The notes under the pieces are model-generated. The model made no database searches, was not told where the DNA came from, and saw nothing but the letters and a program-made list of their open reading frames with translations. Positions 5,739-13,318 of a stretch of DNA of 16,140 bases are shown piece after piece. The translations under genes and the position numbers were made by a program. Positions within the stretch are counted from its first letter, which is position 1, and each line of letters opens with the position of its first letter. The DNA lies in the NCBI GenBank assembly GCA_036376775.1, contig DASUZP010000160.1:1-16140 (forward strand), read 5' to 3'. The stretch comes from VRUE01 sp036376775. GTDB taxonomy: Bacteria > Actinomycetota > Thermoleophilia > Solirubrobacterales > 70-9.

Positions 5739-6815
5739 ATGCCGATGACCGACTTCCTAGTCAAGCGCGACGATTTCCGCGAGTGCCGTGTGGTCGAGGG
5801 AGCGCCGCCCGCGCTCGAGCCGGGCCAGGCGCTGCTCCGGGTCGAGAGCTTCGGCCTAACCGCCAACAACGTCACCTACGCGGTCTTCGGCGAGGCGATG
5901 TCCTACTGGGACTTCTTTCCCGCCGAGGAGGGCTGGGGTCGGGTTCCGATGTGGGGGTTCGCGGAGGTCGAGCGCAGCGAAGCGGCCGGTGTCGAGCCCG
6001 GCACGCGGCTGTACGGGTACCTGCCGCCGTCCTCGCACCTGGTCGCCACCCCGGCCGACGCCGGCGAGGCCGGCTTCGTCGACGGCTCGCCGCACCGGGC
6101 CGCGCTGCCCTCGGCCTACCACCGCTACCTCGCGACCGGGGCCGACGCCTTCTACCGGCCCGACACCGAGGCGATCCAGATGCTGCTGCGGCCGCTTTTC
6201 TTCACCTCCTTCCTGATCGACGATCAGCTCGCCGACGAGAGCCTGGCGACCCGCGGGCCGGTGTTGATCTCCAGCGCCTCGAGCAAGACGGCGATCGCCG
6301 CCGCTTTCATGCTGGCCCAGCGCGACGGCGTCGAGCTCGTCGGCCTGACCTCGCCGCGCAGCGCCGAGTTCGTCGAGGGGCTGGGGATCTACGGCCGCAC
6401 CGTCACCTACGACGCGATCGACTCGCTCGAGCGCGGATCCGCCACCTTCGTCGACGTTGCCGGCGACGGCGACGTGCGCCTCGCGGTCCACTCGCACTAC
6501 GGCGACGATCTCGTCCACAGCGTGGCCGTCGGCGCCACCCACTGGGAGGAGCTCGGGGCCGGGGCAGGCGACCTCCCCGGGCCGACGCCGGCATTCTTCT
6601 TCGCTCCGGACCGCGTCGTAAAGCGCTCCGAGGACTGGGGTCGCGCCGGGCTCGAGACCCGTGTCGCCGACGCCTGGCACCCGTTCTGCGAGTGGACCGG
6701 TGGCTGGCTGGAGACGATCCGGGGCACGGGGTTCGACGCAGTTCGAGACGCCTACCTCGACGTGCTCGAGGGCCGCGTCGATCCGAAGCACGCCCACGTG
6801 CTCTCGCTCGCTTAG
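5739..6815 (+). CDS. DUF2855 family protein, MDR-related
   Basis: A 358-residue protein recognised as DUF2855: it starts with FLVKRDDFRECRV, has LLRVESFGLTANNVTYAVFG (residues 31-50), a WGFAEVERS strand and a LLRPLFFTSFLIDD helix. A Rossmann-like half follows, with LISSASSKTAIAAAFMLAQR (near residue 180) and LVGLTSPRSAEFVEGLGIYG. The order of parts resembles medium-chain dehydrogenases, but without the zinc ligands. Function is unproven; the family is often near reductases, which suits its position beside the epimerase/reductase. The ATG at 5739 follows GAGAGGA at a good distance. A second ATG two codons later is possible. No signal peptide. Confidence 0.88.
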   Translation: MPMTDFLVKRDDFRECRVVEGAPPALEPGQALLRVESFGLTANNVTYAVFGEAMSYWDFFPAEEGWGRVPMWGFAEVERSEAAGVEPGTRLYGYLPPSSHLVATPADAGEAGFVDGSPHRAALPSAYHRYLATGADAFYRPDTEAIQMLLRPLFFTSFLIDDQLADESLATRGPVLISSASSKTAIAAAFMLAQRDGVELVGLTSPRSAEFVEGLGIYGRTVTYDAIDSLERGSATFVDVAGDGDVRLAVHSHYGDDLVHSVAVGATHWEELGAGAGDLPGPTPAFFFAPDRVVKRSEDWGRAGLETRVADAWHPFCEWTGGWLETIRGTGFDAVRDAYLDVLEGRVDPKHAHVLSLA

Positions 6816-6825
6816 CTGCCATTTT

Positions 6826-6880
6826 CCGGTCGCGCTGCTCGACCGGACCATTGACTTGATCCGATGCCTGTGCGATCTTG
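6826..6880 (+). promoter_or_regulatory. Hairpin and candidate promoter before the glycine-rich protein gene
   Basis: CCGGTCG at 6826-6832 and CGACCGG at 6840-6846 form a perfect 7-bp inverted repeat around 7 bases, with no T-run after it. Next come TTGACT (6851-6856) and, 17 bases on, GATCTT (6874-6879) preceded by TG at -14/-13 (TGCGATCTT), a reasonable -35 and extended -10. The ATG at 6894 lies 14 bases further on, with GGAAG between. The inverted repeat could be an operator or a weak terminator for the DUF2855 gene. Confidence 0.35.
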
Positions 6881-6893
6881 CGCCGGAAGAAAC

Positions 6894-8447
6894 ATGTCGG
6901 TTCTTAAATCTGATCGACTCTCAGGTCGCAGCCGGGCAGGGTGCATGGCAGCCGTATCTGCGGTCTGCGCAGCGATTCTGGCGCTTGCCTGGGCCGCGGC
7001 GCCTGCCCAGGCGGTCACTCAGACCTTCACCTACACCGGCGCCGAGCAGACCTTTGTTGTGCCAGTGGGTGTCTCCAAATTGCAGGTCGTCGTAATCGGC
7101 GGCAGCGGCGGGGCCAGCGAAGGCTCCGCCGGGGCCGCGGACCAGGTGAGCGCCACCCTCGACGTGACCCCGGGGCAGACGCTCTACGTCGAGGTGGGCG
7201 GCCGCGGTGAGAACGGCGCCGGCGGCGGCGCCGGCGGCTTCAACGGAGGCGGCAACGGTGGTGCCGGGGGCGGCCCCGTCGCAGCCGGTGGCGGCGGCGC
7301 GTCGGACATCCGCACCGCACCCCGATCCGGAGGCCTTTCGCCAGACACCCGGTTGGTCGTCGCCGGGGGTGGCGGCGGGGGCGGCGGCACCGGCCCCGAA
7401 ACGGGCGCCGGCGCCGGTGGCGCGGCGGGAAGCGTAGGAGGTACAAGCCTGGGCGGTAACGGCGGAGGAGGTGCGGGTACGGCGATCGCCGGCGGTCTGG
7501 GCGGTGCCGGCGTTTCGGAAAACGGCGGCGAAGGTCAGCTGGGATCGGGCGGCGGCGGAGGCTCCAGCTGTGGGGAAGGTGGCGGCGGTGGCGGTGGTGG
7601 CGGTGGTTTCTACGGCGGCGGAGGCGGTGGCCCCGGTTGCGTATCGACTGCCGGCGGTGGCGGCGGAGGAGGATCTTCGCTGGTGCCGGCCGGAGGAAGC
7701 CATCTGTTGGCGTCGTTGGCGACTGCACCGCAGGTTCAGGTCACGTACAGCGTCCTGCCCCCGGCGATCTCGATTGCGTCTCCAGCGGATGACGCGACCT
7801 TTACCCAGGGCCAGTCGGTCACCGCGATCTACTCATGCACCGCATCCGCAGGGGTGAGCATTACAACCTGCGCGGGTCCGGTGGCGAACGGCGCCGGCCT
7901 CGACACGGCAACGCTCGGACACCACACCTTCACCGTCGACGCCAAAGACACCGATGGTGGCGCGGCAACCAAGAGCGTCAGCTACACGGTTGTGCCCCCA
8001 CCTCCGCCCTCGCCTGTGGCTGCGCCCCCGTCCCCGCCGCTTGCCTTGACCGCCGTGGGTCAGACGGCGAAAACGTGGCGCGAGGGCAACGCGCTCCCGC
8101 AGATCAGCAAAAAAGCGAAAGGGCTGCCGGTGGGCACGATCTTCTCCTTCACGCTGAACAAGAAGGCAAATGTCGAGCTTGCCTTTACCGGCAAATCCGC
8201 CGGGCGCAAGGTCAAAGGCAAATGTCAACCGCCGAGTCCTAAAGCCAAAGGCAAGCCCCACTGTCCGCGCCCCGCCGGCTCGCTCACCTTCGACGGTCAC
8301 GAGGGCGTCAACCAGGTCCGCTTTGCGGGCCGCATCACCGCCGGCTCGAAGCTGCCGCCCGGGCATTACACGCTGCAGATAACCGCTACGGACGCTGAGG
8401 GCAAGCGCACGGCGCCGCAGTCTCTGGGTTTCACGATCGTCAAATAG
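6894..8447 (+). CDS. Secreted glycine-rich protein with ALK-type Gly-rich domain
   Basis: 517 residues from ATG 6894, which has GGAAG five bases upstream. A signal peptide with a basic start, hydrophobic core and APAQA end is predicted to be cut near residue 40. Residues 41-100 form a beta-rich domain (TQTFTYTGAEQTFVVP, then VVVIGGSGG). Residues 101-263 are dense in glycine, with GGGGASDIR and LVVAGGGGG motifs, like the Gly_rich domain of ALK/LTK receptors and bacterial relatives; Cys226 and Cys248 lie within. Residues 288-375 look Ig-like, with two further cysteines, followed by a proline-rich linker. The C-terminal 120 residues (VGTIFSFTLNKKANVELAFT, then GHEGVNQVRFAGR, then YTLQITATD) recur in exported proteins of Solirubrobacterales. 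It is probably extracellular or cell-surface and structural or adhesive. There is no catalytic motif, no sorting signal and no membrane anchor at the C-terminus. Confidence 0.85.
   Translation: MSVLKSDRLSGRSRAGCMAAVSAVCAAILALAWAAAPAQAVTQTFTYTGAEQTFVVPVGVSKLQVVVIGGSGGASEGSAGAADQVSATLDVTPGQTLYVEVGGRGENGAGGGAGGFNGGGNGGAGGGPVAAGGGGASDIRTAPRSGGLSPDTRLVVAGGGGGGGGTGPETGAGAGGAAGSVGGTSLGGNGGGGAGTAIAGGLGGAGVSENGGEGQLGSGGGGGSSCGEGGGGGGGGGGFYGGGGGGPGCVSTAGGGGGGGSSLVPAGGSHLLASLATAPQVQVTYSVLPPAISIASPADDATFTQGQSVTAIYSCTASAGVSITTCAGPVANGAGLDTATLGHHTFTVDAKDTDGGAATKSVSYTVVPPPPPSPVAAPPSPPLALTAVGQTAKTWREGNALPQISKKAKGLPVGTIFSFTLNKKANVELAFTGKSAGRKVKGKCQPPSPKAKGKPHCPRPAGSLTFDGHEGVNQVRFAGRITAGSKLPPGHYTLQITATDAEGKRTAPQSLGFTIVK
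7197..7682 (+). repeat. GGC-rich low-complexity coding repeat
   Basis: Encodes the glycine-rich part of the secreted protein. Runs of GGC, GGT and GGA codons dominate, with the densest block at about 7573-7640. Glycine codons vary, so the block is not a recent perfect expansion. Such stretches are prone to slippage and misassembly. Confidence 0.75.
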
Positions 8448-8534
8448 GCGTTTTTGCAGACAGACCGGCGTAGGCCTCTGGCCGGCGGGTACTCTGAGCG
8501 CAGCCCCTTAAATCCGCTCGGTATCGGAGGCCTC

Positions 8535-8894
8535 ATGATCAGCAAGACCGACTTCATCGGGATTCCTTCTCAGGACAGCGAGCGTTCGCGCAGCTTCTAC
8601 GTCGAGACGCTGGGCCTGCGTCCCGACGACCGCGGGCGGTTCGAATTCTGGGCCGGCGACACCTGCTTCGGCATCTGGGAGCCGGGGAAATTCGGCATCG
8701 AGTTCGCCCCGCAGAAAAACGCCCATCCGGCGCTCCATGTGGACGATGTCGCCGCGGCGCGAGCGGAGCTGGAGGCGAGGGGCGTCGAGTTCGCCGGCGA
8801 GATCATGGACACGGGCGTGTGTCACATGGCCTTCTTTACCGACCCGGACGGCAACGACTTGATGCTGCATCACCGCTACGCGCCTTATGAGTGA
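8535..8894 (+). CDS. VOC-superfamily (glyoxalase/bleomycin resistance) protein
   Basis: 119 residues, the usual size of a single VOC unit with two beta-alpha-beta-beta-beta modules. Recognisable are FIGIPSQDSERSRSFYVETL, LGLRP, the central HPALHVDDVAAARAELEARG and the terminal FFTDPDGNDLMLHH. Members bind a metal and act on small molecules as isomerases, dioxygenases or binding proteins. The first canonical histidine (strand 1) is replaced by isoleucine or glycine, and the usual glutamate after DPDGN is absent, so a glyoxalase I activity is unlikely. ATG 8535 has GGAGG four bases before it, which fixes the start. It overlaps the next gene by 8 bases, so the two are translated together. Confidence 0.85.
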   Translation: MISKTDFIGIPSQDSERSRSFYVETLGLRPDDRGRFEFWAGDTCFGIWEPGKFGIEFAPQKNAHPALHVDDVAAARAELEARGVEFAGEIMDTGVCHMAFFTDPDGNDLMLHHRYAPYE

Positions 8895-9540
8895 GCGGCA
8901 GATGCCGAAGCTGAGGTTTGAGATCTCGATCTCGCTCGACGGCTATGTCGCCGGACCCGACCAGAGCGAGGAGCACCCGCTGGGCAAAGGCGGCACCCAG
9001 CTGCACGAGTGGATCCTCAAGCTCGCCGCCTGGCGCGAACCGCACGGTTACGAGGGGGGAGAGGTGAACGCCAGCACGCCGTTGGTCGAAGAATCGTGGC
9101 AGGGGGTCGGCGCCGGGGTGATGGGCCGCAACATGTTCGGCGGTGGCCCCGGACCGTGGGGGGACGACCCCTGGCAGGGCTGGTGGGGCGACGAGCCGCC
9201 GTTTGACATGCCGGTCTTCGTCCTCACCCACCACGAGCGCGAACCGTTGACCCTGGGCGGCACCACCTTCACCTTTGTCACCGACGGGATCGAGTCGGCG
9301 CTGGCGCAGGCGCGGCAGGCCGCGGGCGACCTGGACGTCACCATCGGCGGCGGCGCCGATGTCGCCCGCCAGTACCTCACTGCGGGCCTGGTCGATCAGA
9401 TGCAACTCAATGTCGTCCCGCTCGTGCTCGGGGACGGCGCCCGCCTCTTCGAGGACGGCGCCGGCGCGGGCCTCGACCTGGAGCCGATCCTCGTCCTCGA
9501 CACCCCGGACGTGACCCACCTCCGCTACCGGGTCGGCTAG
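8887..9540 (+). CDS. Dihydrofolate reductase family protein (RibD C-terminal type)
   Basis: 217 residues with the fold of the RibD C-terminal/DHFR group: LRFEISISLDGYVAGPDQ at the N-terminus, GVMGRNMFGGG (76-86), and the family's hallmark IGGGADVARQYLTAGLVD (153-170) followed by VVPLVLGDGARLF. Such proteins use NADPH to reduce a pterin or deazaflavin-like compound, but most stand-alone members have unknown substrates. The window shows no folate or riboflavin gene beside it. ATG 8887 overlaps the VOC stop by 8 bases; a second ATG at 8902 is also possible. The VOC gene and this one form a two-gene coupled unit. Confidence 0.87.
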   Translation: MSERQMPKLRFEISISLDGYVAGPDQSEEHPLGKGGTQLHEWILKLAAWREPHGYEGGEVNASTPLVEESWQGVGAGVMGRNMFGGGPGPWGDDPWQGWWGDEPPFDMPVFVLTHHEREPLTLGGTTFTFVTDGIESALAQARQAAGDLDVTIGGGADVARQYLTAGLVDQMQLNVVPLVLGDGARLFEDGAGAGLDLEPILVLDTPDVTHLRYRVG

Positions 9541-9581
9541 ACCATCTAGTCCCGCTGCCTGTGCGGCGCTATGCGCGTCGT

Positions 9582-9605
9582 CACACTGGCTGACCAGCCA
9601 GTCTG
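9582..9605. promoter_or_regulatory. Palindromic operator candidate before the monooxygenase
   Basis: ACTGGCTG (9585-9592) and CAGCCAGT (9595-9602) are perfect inverted repeats around AC. Allowing one mismatch the symmetry extends to 9582-9605 (10 of 11 pairs). The centre is 27 bases before the GTG. GAGAAT at 9607-9612 could be the -10 of a nearly leaderless transcript, so the palindrome would cover the -35 to -10 gap, a repressor position. Size and form suit a TetR-family dimer; in mycobacteria ethA is controlled by the TetR protein EthR. No such gene lies in this window. Confidence 0.55.
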
Positions 9606-9620
9606 CGAGAATCGCCGCCT

Positions 9621-11120
9621 GTGAGCGAAGGGTTGCCCGAACATCTCGACGTGCTGATCGTCGGCGCCGGCCTGTCTGGGATCGGCGCCGCCTGGCACCT
9701 GCAGGACCGCTGCCGCGGCAAGCGCTACGCGATCCTCGAGGCGCGCGGCGACCTCGGCGGCACCTGGGACCTCTTCCGCTATCCGGGCATCCGCTCGGAC
9801 TCCGATATGCACACGCTCGGCTACCGCTTCAAGCCCTGGACCGAGGCCAAGTCGATCACCGACGGTCCCTCGATCCTCGACTACGTGCGGCAGACCGCCC
9901 GCGACGACGGGATCGAGGCGAAGATCCGCTTCCACCATCGGGTCCTCGGCGCCGCCTGGTCGAGTGCCGAGGCGCGCTGGACGGTCGAGGTGGAACGCAC
10001 CGAGACCGGCGAGACGCTGCAGCTGACCTGCGACTTCCTCTGGACCTGCAGCGGCTACTACCGCTACGACGAGGGTTATACGCCGGAGTTCGAGGGCGTT
10101 GACCGCTTCGCCGGGCCCGTCGTCCACCCCCAGCACTGGCCCGAGGACTTCGACTACAGCGGCAAGCGGGTGGTTGTGGTCGGCAGCGGCGCCACCGCGG
10201 TGACGCTGGTGCCGGCGATGGCGGAGAAGGCAGCGCACGTGACGATGCTGCAGCGCTCGCCCACCTACATCGCCTCGTTGCCGGCCGAGGACAGGATCGC
10301 CACAGCGCTGCGTCGCCGTCTCCCAGAGCGTGCCGCGTACGCGGCGGTGCGCTGGAAGAACGTCTTGATCCAGACCATCTTCTTCCAGCTCAGCCGCCGC
10401 CGGCCGGAGCTGATCAAGCGCTGGATTCGCAAAGGCGTCCAGCGTTCGCTGCCGCCGGGCTACGACGTCGACAGGCATTTCAAGCCCCGCTACAACCCTT
10501 GGGACCAGCGCATGTGCCTGGTCCCCGACGGCGACCTCTTCGCGGCGATCTCCGCCGGCGACGCCTCGGTCGTAACCGACAGGATCGCGACCTTCACCGA
10601 GCGCGGGATCGAGCTCGAGTCCGGCGAGGAGCTGGAGGCCGACGCGATCGTCACCGCGACCGGCCTCAACCTGCTCTTCCTCGGCGGGATGACGCTGGAG
10701 GTCGACGGTCAGGAGGTCGACGTGCCCACCACGATGGCCTACAAGGGCATGATGCTGAGCGGTGTGCCGAACATGGCCTTCACCGTCGGTTACACCAACG
10801 CCTCTTGGACGCTGAAGGCGGACCTCACCTCCGAGTACGTCTGTCGCCTGCTCAACCATATGGACGCGCATGGCCACAAGCGCGCCGTGCCCGAGGTCGA
10901 CCCGTCGGTCAGCGAGCAGCCGTTGCTCGATTTCACCTCGGGCTACGTGCTGCGCTCGCTCGACCGCTTCCCCAAACAGGGCTCGAAGGAGCCCTGGAAG
11001 CTGCGCCAGAACTACCCGCTTGATATCCGCACCATCCGCCGCGGGCGGATCGACGACGGCGCCATGCGGTTCTCCGGCGGCGCCACCGAAGCGCGGCCGG
11101 CCGAGAAGCTCGCCGCCTAA
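9621..11120 (+). CDS. ethA: Flavin monooxygenase of the Baeyer-Villiger type, EthA-like
   Basis: 499 residues, close to the 489 of mycobacterial EthA, which it resembles along its length (for example SDSDMHTLGYRFKPW, KHFxPRYNPWDQRxCLVP-like segment, TMAYKGMMLSG, TVGYTNASWTLKADL). FAD loop GAGLSG at 15-20; GGTWDLFRYPGIRSD at 46-60 and the Baeyer-Villiger fingerprint FAGPVVHPQHWP at 163-174; second dinucleotide loop GSGATA at 188-193 for NADPH. The enzyme should insert oxygen into ketones or oxidise sulfur compounds; EthA of Mycobacterium activates thioamide drugs, but the natural substrate here is unknown. The start is GTG 9621, with a weak ribosome site and a possible leaderless transcript. 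The C-terminal residues (about 485-499) are unlike EthA and low in complexity. The symbol is by similarity only. Confidence 0.9.
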   Translation: MSEGLPEHLDVLIVGAGLSGIGAAWHLQDRCRGKRYAILEARGDLGGTWDLFRYPGIRSDSDMHTLGYRFKPWTEAKSITDGPSILDYVRQTARDDGIEAKIRFHHRVLGAAWSSAEARWTVEVERTETGETLQLTCDFLWTCSGYYRYDEGYTPEFEGVDRFAGPVVHPQHWPEDFDYSGKRVVVVGSGATAVTLVPAMAEKAAHVTMLQRSPTYIASLPAEDRIATALRRRLPERAAYAAVRWKNVLIQTIFFQLSRRRPELIKRWIRKGVQRSLPPGYDVDRHFKPRYNPWDQRMCLVPDGDLFAAISAGDASVVTDRIATFTERGIELESGEELEADAIVTATGLNLLFLGGMTLEVDGQEVDVPTTMAYKGMMLSGVPNMAFTVGYTNASWTLKADLTSEYVCRLLNHMDAHGHKRAVPEVDPSVSEQPLLDFTSGYVLRSLDRFPKQGSKEPWKLRQNYPLDIRTIRRGRIDDGAMRFSGGATEARPAEKLAA

Positions 11121-11173
11121 GAACCCCTTTCAAAGCGAGATTTCGATCTCCCCCGAGTGGGTAGCGGGGGCAG

Positions 11174-11635
11174 ATGCAAGCCAAGACTCCGCTCTCAGCC
11201 CCTGTCCTCTTCTGTGTCGTCGTCGGCCTGACGGTCGCCGGCCTTGCCGGCTGTGGCGGCGGCGATGGCGACAGCTCCGATTCGACCGCGGCGACCGCCT
11301 CGACGGCCCCCACCACCGAGGCCGGCGAGGACTCCACCGCAAGCGGCAACGCTGCCGCGCCGAGCGGCGACCCGGTGCGTTCGGCCGAGGTCGAGATCGA
11401 GGACTTTGCCTACCGTCCCGACCCGGTGACGATCGAGGAAGGCGGCAAGGTGATCTGGAAGAACCGGGATTCGGTGGCCCATACGGCGACCGCCGAAGAC
11501 GGCAGCTTCGACACCGGCACGATCGAGGAAGGCAAGCTCAAGTCGGAGACCTTCAAGGAAGCGGGCACCTACGACTACATCTGCTCGATCCACCCGACGA
11601 TGCACGGCACGATCGAAGTGGTCGAAGCCGGCTAG
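11174..11635 (+). CDS. Blue copper (plastocyanin/amicyanin-like) lipoprotein
   Basis: 153 residues. A hydrophobic leader ends in the lipobox LAGC, making Cys27 the lipid-modified residue, so it should sit on the outer face of the membrane. Residues 28-67 are a flexible Ser/Thr/Ala linker. Residues 68-153 are a cupredoxin domain with all four type 1 copper ligands: His103 (SVAHTA), Cys137, His140 and Met143 (YICSIHPTMHG). It should carry single electrons outside the cell membrane. The partner is not shown; neighbours are flavin enzymes, but those look cytoplasmic. ATG 11174 has GCGGGGG upstream at short distance. It lies 53 bp after the monooxygenase stop; a short inverted repeat (GAGAT/ATCTC, 11137-11150) with a TTCG loop is between them but has no T-run. 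Confidence 0.9.
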   Translation: MQAKTPLSAPVLFCVVVGLTVAGLAGCGGGDGDSSDSTAATASTAPTTEAGEDSTASGNAAAPSGDPVRSAEVEIEDFAYRPDPVTIEEGGKVIWKNRDSVAHTATAEDGSFDTGTIEEGKLKSETFKEAGTYDYICSIHPTMHGTIEVVEAG

Positions 11636-11691
11636 CGGTTTCTCCCCCGGGCGTTCCTCCCTGGGCGCATAGAATCGCGCCAAGGGGAGGC

Positions 11692-12441
11692 ATGACGGAA
11701 CTGACCGACAAGCAGGCCGAGTTGTGCGAGAGCAGTGAGACCGATTACTCGGACCTCAAGGCCCTCTTCGTCAACTGCACGCTGAAGCGCAGCCCCGAGG
11801 TGTCCAACACGCAGGGCCTGATGGACATCTCGATGGAGATCATGCGGCGCAACGGCGTCGCGGTCGAGGGGATACGGGCGGTCGACCACGAGATCGCCAC
11901 CGGGGTCTGGCCCGACATGACCGAGCACGGCTGGGACGTGGACGAGTGGCCGGCGATCTTCGAGAAGGTGATGGCGGCCGACATCCTCGTCCTCGGCATG
12001 TCGATCTGGCTGGGTGAGAAGTCATCGGTCGCGACCCAGATCGTCGAGCGCCTCTACGGCAACTCGCATCTGCTCAACGACGCCGGCCAGTACGCCTACT
12101 ACGGCAGGGTCGGCGGCTGCCTCGTCACCGGCAATGAGGACGGGGTGAAGCACTGCGCGATGAACGTCCTCTACTCGCTGCAGCACCTCGGCTACACGAT
12201 CCCGCCCCAGGCGGACTCCGGCTGGATCGGCGAGGCCGGGCCGGGGCCGTCCTACCTCGACGAGGGCTCGGGCGGGCCGGAGAACGACTTCACCAACCGC
12301 AACACCACCTTCGCCGCCTGGAACATGTTGCACCTGGCGCGGATCCTCAAGGACGCCGGCGGCATCCCCGCGCACGGCAACCAGCGCACCGCCTGGGACG
12401 CCGGCTGCCGCTTCGACTTCCCCAACCCCGACTACCGCTAG
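11692..12441 (+). CDS. Flavodoxin-fold NADPH-dependent FMN reductase
   Basis: 249 residues. After about 20 residues come the first strand and FMN phosphate loop: ALFVNCTLKRSPEVSNTQGL (24-43), typical of NADPH-dependent FMN reductase/quinone reductase proteins. DILVLGMSIWLGEKSS is the second flavin loop, and YAYYGRVGGCLVTGNEDG the third. The rest (NDFTNRNTTFAAWNMLHLAR) is conserved in a flavodoxin family common in actinobacteria. It probably reduces quinones or flavin with NADPH in the cytoplasm; the exact acceptor is unknown. ATG 11692 is well set by GGGGAGG one base before it, and TAGAAT at 11670-11675, in the loop of a GGCGC/GCGCC inverted repeat, may be the -10. Its stop overlaps that of the next gene on the other strand. 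Confidence 0.88.
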   Translation: MTELTDKQAELCESSETDYSDLKALFVNCTLKRSPEVSNTQGLMDISMEIMRRNGVAVEGIRAVDHEIATGVWPDMTEHGWDVDEWPAIFEKVMAADILVLGMSIWLGEKSSVATQIVERLYGNSHLLNDAGQYAYYGRVGGCLVTGNEDGVKHCAMNVLYSLQHLGYTIPPQADSGWIGEAGPGPSYLDEGSGGPENDFTNRNTTFAAWNMLHLARILKDAGGIPAHGNQRTAWDAGCRFDFPNPDYR

Positions 12442-13313
12442 GGGGAGTTCGCCTCGAGGCGCTCGGCGAGGCGATTCATGCCGCGCTCGCGGGCGGCCTT
12501 TGCGGCGCCCGTCCAGTCGGTGCCGCGGTCGGCGGGCGGGTCGACCGCGGCGTCGCGCAGGGTGGCGATGTCCTTGAAGGCGAGCAGCTCGTCGCGGGCG
12601 TCGAGCAGGGCGGCGCGCAGTTTGGGGCGCTGCTCGCGGATCGCGTTGTCGAGGATCGCCTCGAGCGAGCCATGGCGGCGCAGCAGTTCGGCTGCTGTCT
12701 TCGGGCCGACGCCCTTGGCTCCCGGCAGGCCGTCGGAGGGATCGCCGCGCAGGGCGATGAAGTCGGGCACCAGCTCCGGGTCGATGCCGTAGCGCTCGCG
12801 CACCTCCACCGGCCCGACCTCTTCGGCGCCTTTGCCGCCGCCGGTTTTGACGTAGAGGACCGTGACCCGCTCCGTGGCGCACTGGTACATGTCGCGGTCG
12901 CCGGTCAGCAGCAATGCACGTCCGCCCGCCTCGGCCTCGCGATTGGCGTAGGTGCCGAGCAGGTCGTCGGCCTCGAGCGAGTCGCTGGTCGCGACCGTCC
13001 AGCCGAAGGCCTCGAAGAACCCACGCGCGGCGGCGAACTGCGGCGCGAGGTCATCCGGCATAGCCGCCTCACGCTCAGCGTGATAGGCGGGATAGAGCTC
13101 GGTCCGGTACGAAGCCGCGTCAGGACCGAAGCAGAGAACAACCGCCCGCGGCCGATGAACTTCAATCTCCCGCAACACAAGGTTGGCCGTGCCCAGCAGC
13201 GCATTGACCGGCTTCCCGTCCGCCCCCACAATCGAGTCCGGCAGCGCGTAGAAGGCGCGAAACAGCATCGAGGGGGTGTCGACAACGAGTAGCGGGTGTT
13301 CACCGATGCTCAC
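12438..13313 (-). CDS. Stand-alone 5'-3' exonuclease (PIN/FEN-type)
   Basis: 291 residues, the size of the 5' nuclease domain of DNA polymerase I without a polymerase. The metal-binding acidic residues are visible: Asp12 (VVDTPSMLFRAFYA), Glu114-Asp116-Asp117 in SLEADDLLGTYA, Asp139 and Asp141 in LLTGDRDMYQ, and Asp191/Asp194 in RGDPSDGLPGAKGVGPKTA, the helix-hairpin-helix DNA-binding motif. It should remove 5' flaps or RNA primers, supporting replication and repair. The start is GTG 13313; an earlier start is unlikely because the inverted-repeat element lies just upstream. The last residues (ERLEANSP) are short compared with polymerase-linked forms. It is convergent with the FMN reductase gene, sharing the palindrome CTAG as both stops. 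Confidence 0.9.
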   Translation of the reverse strand: MSIGEHPLLVVDTPSMLFRAFYALPDSIVGADGKPVNALLGTANLVLREIEVHRPRAVVLCFGPDAASYRTELYPAYHAEREAAMPDDLAPQFAAARGFFEAFGWTVATSDSLEADDLLGTYANREAEAGGRALLLTGDRDMYQCATERVTVLYVKTGGGKGAEEVGPVEVRERYGIDPELVPDFIALRGDPSDGLPGAKGVGPKTAAELLRRHGSLEAILDNAIREQRPKLRAALLDARDELLAFKDIATLRDAAVDPPADRGTDWTGAAKAARERGMNRLAERLEANSP

Positions 13314-13318
13314 CGAAA

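Noticed and set aside
7197..7682. Mycobacterial PE-PGRS protein
   Set aside because: No PE domain, and the protein has a cleavable signal peptide and ALK-type motifs instead.
9546..10877. 443-codon open frame on the minus strand
   Set aside because: Antisense to the EthA-like gene, whose motifs are clear; no motif in the shadow.
11137..11150. Terminator after the monooxygenase gene
   Set aside because: Five-bp stem with no T-run; too weak.
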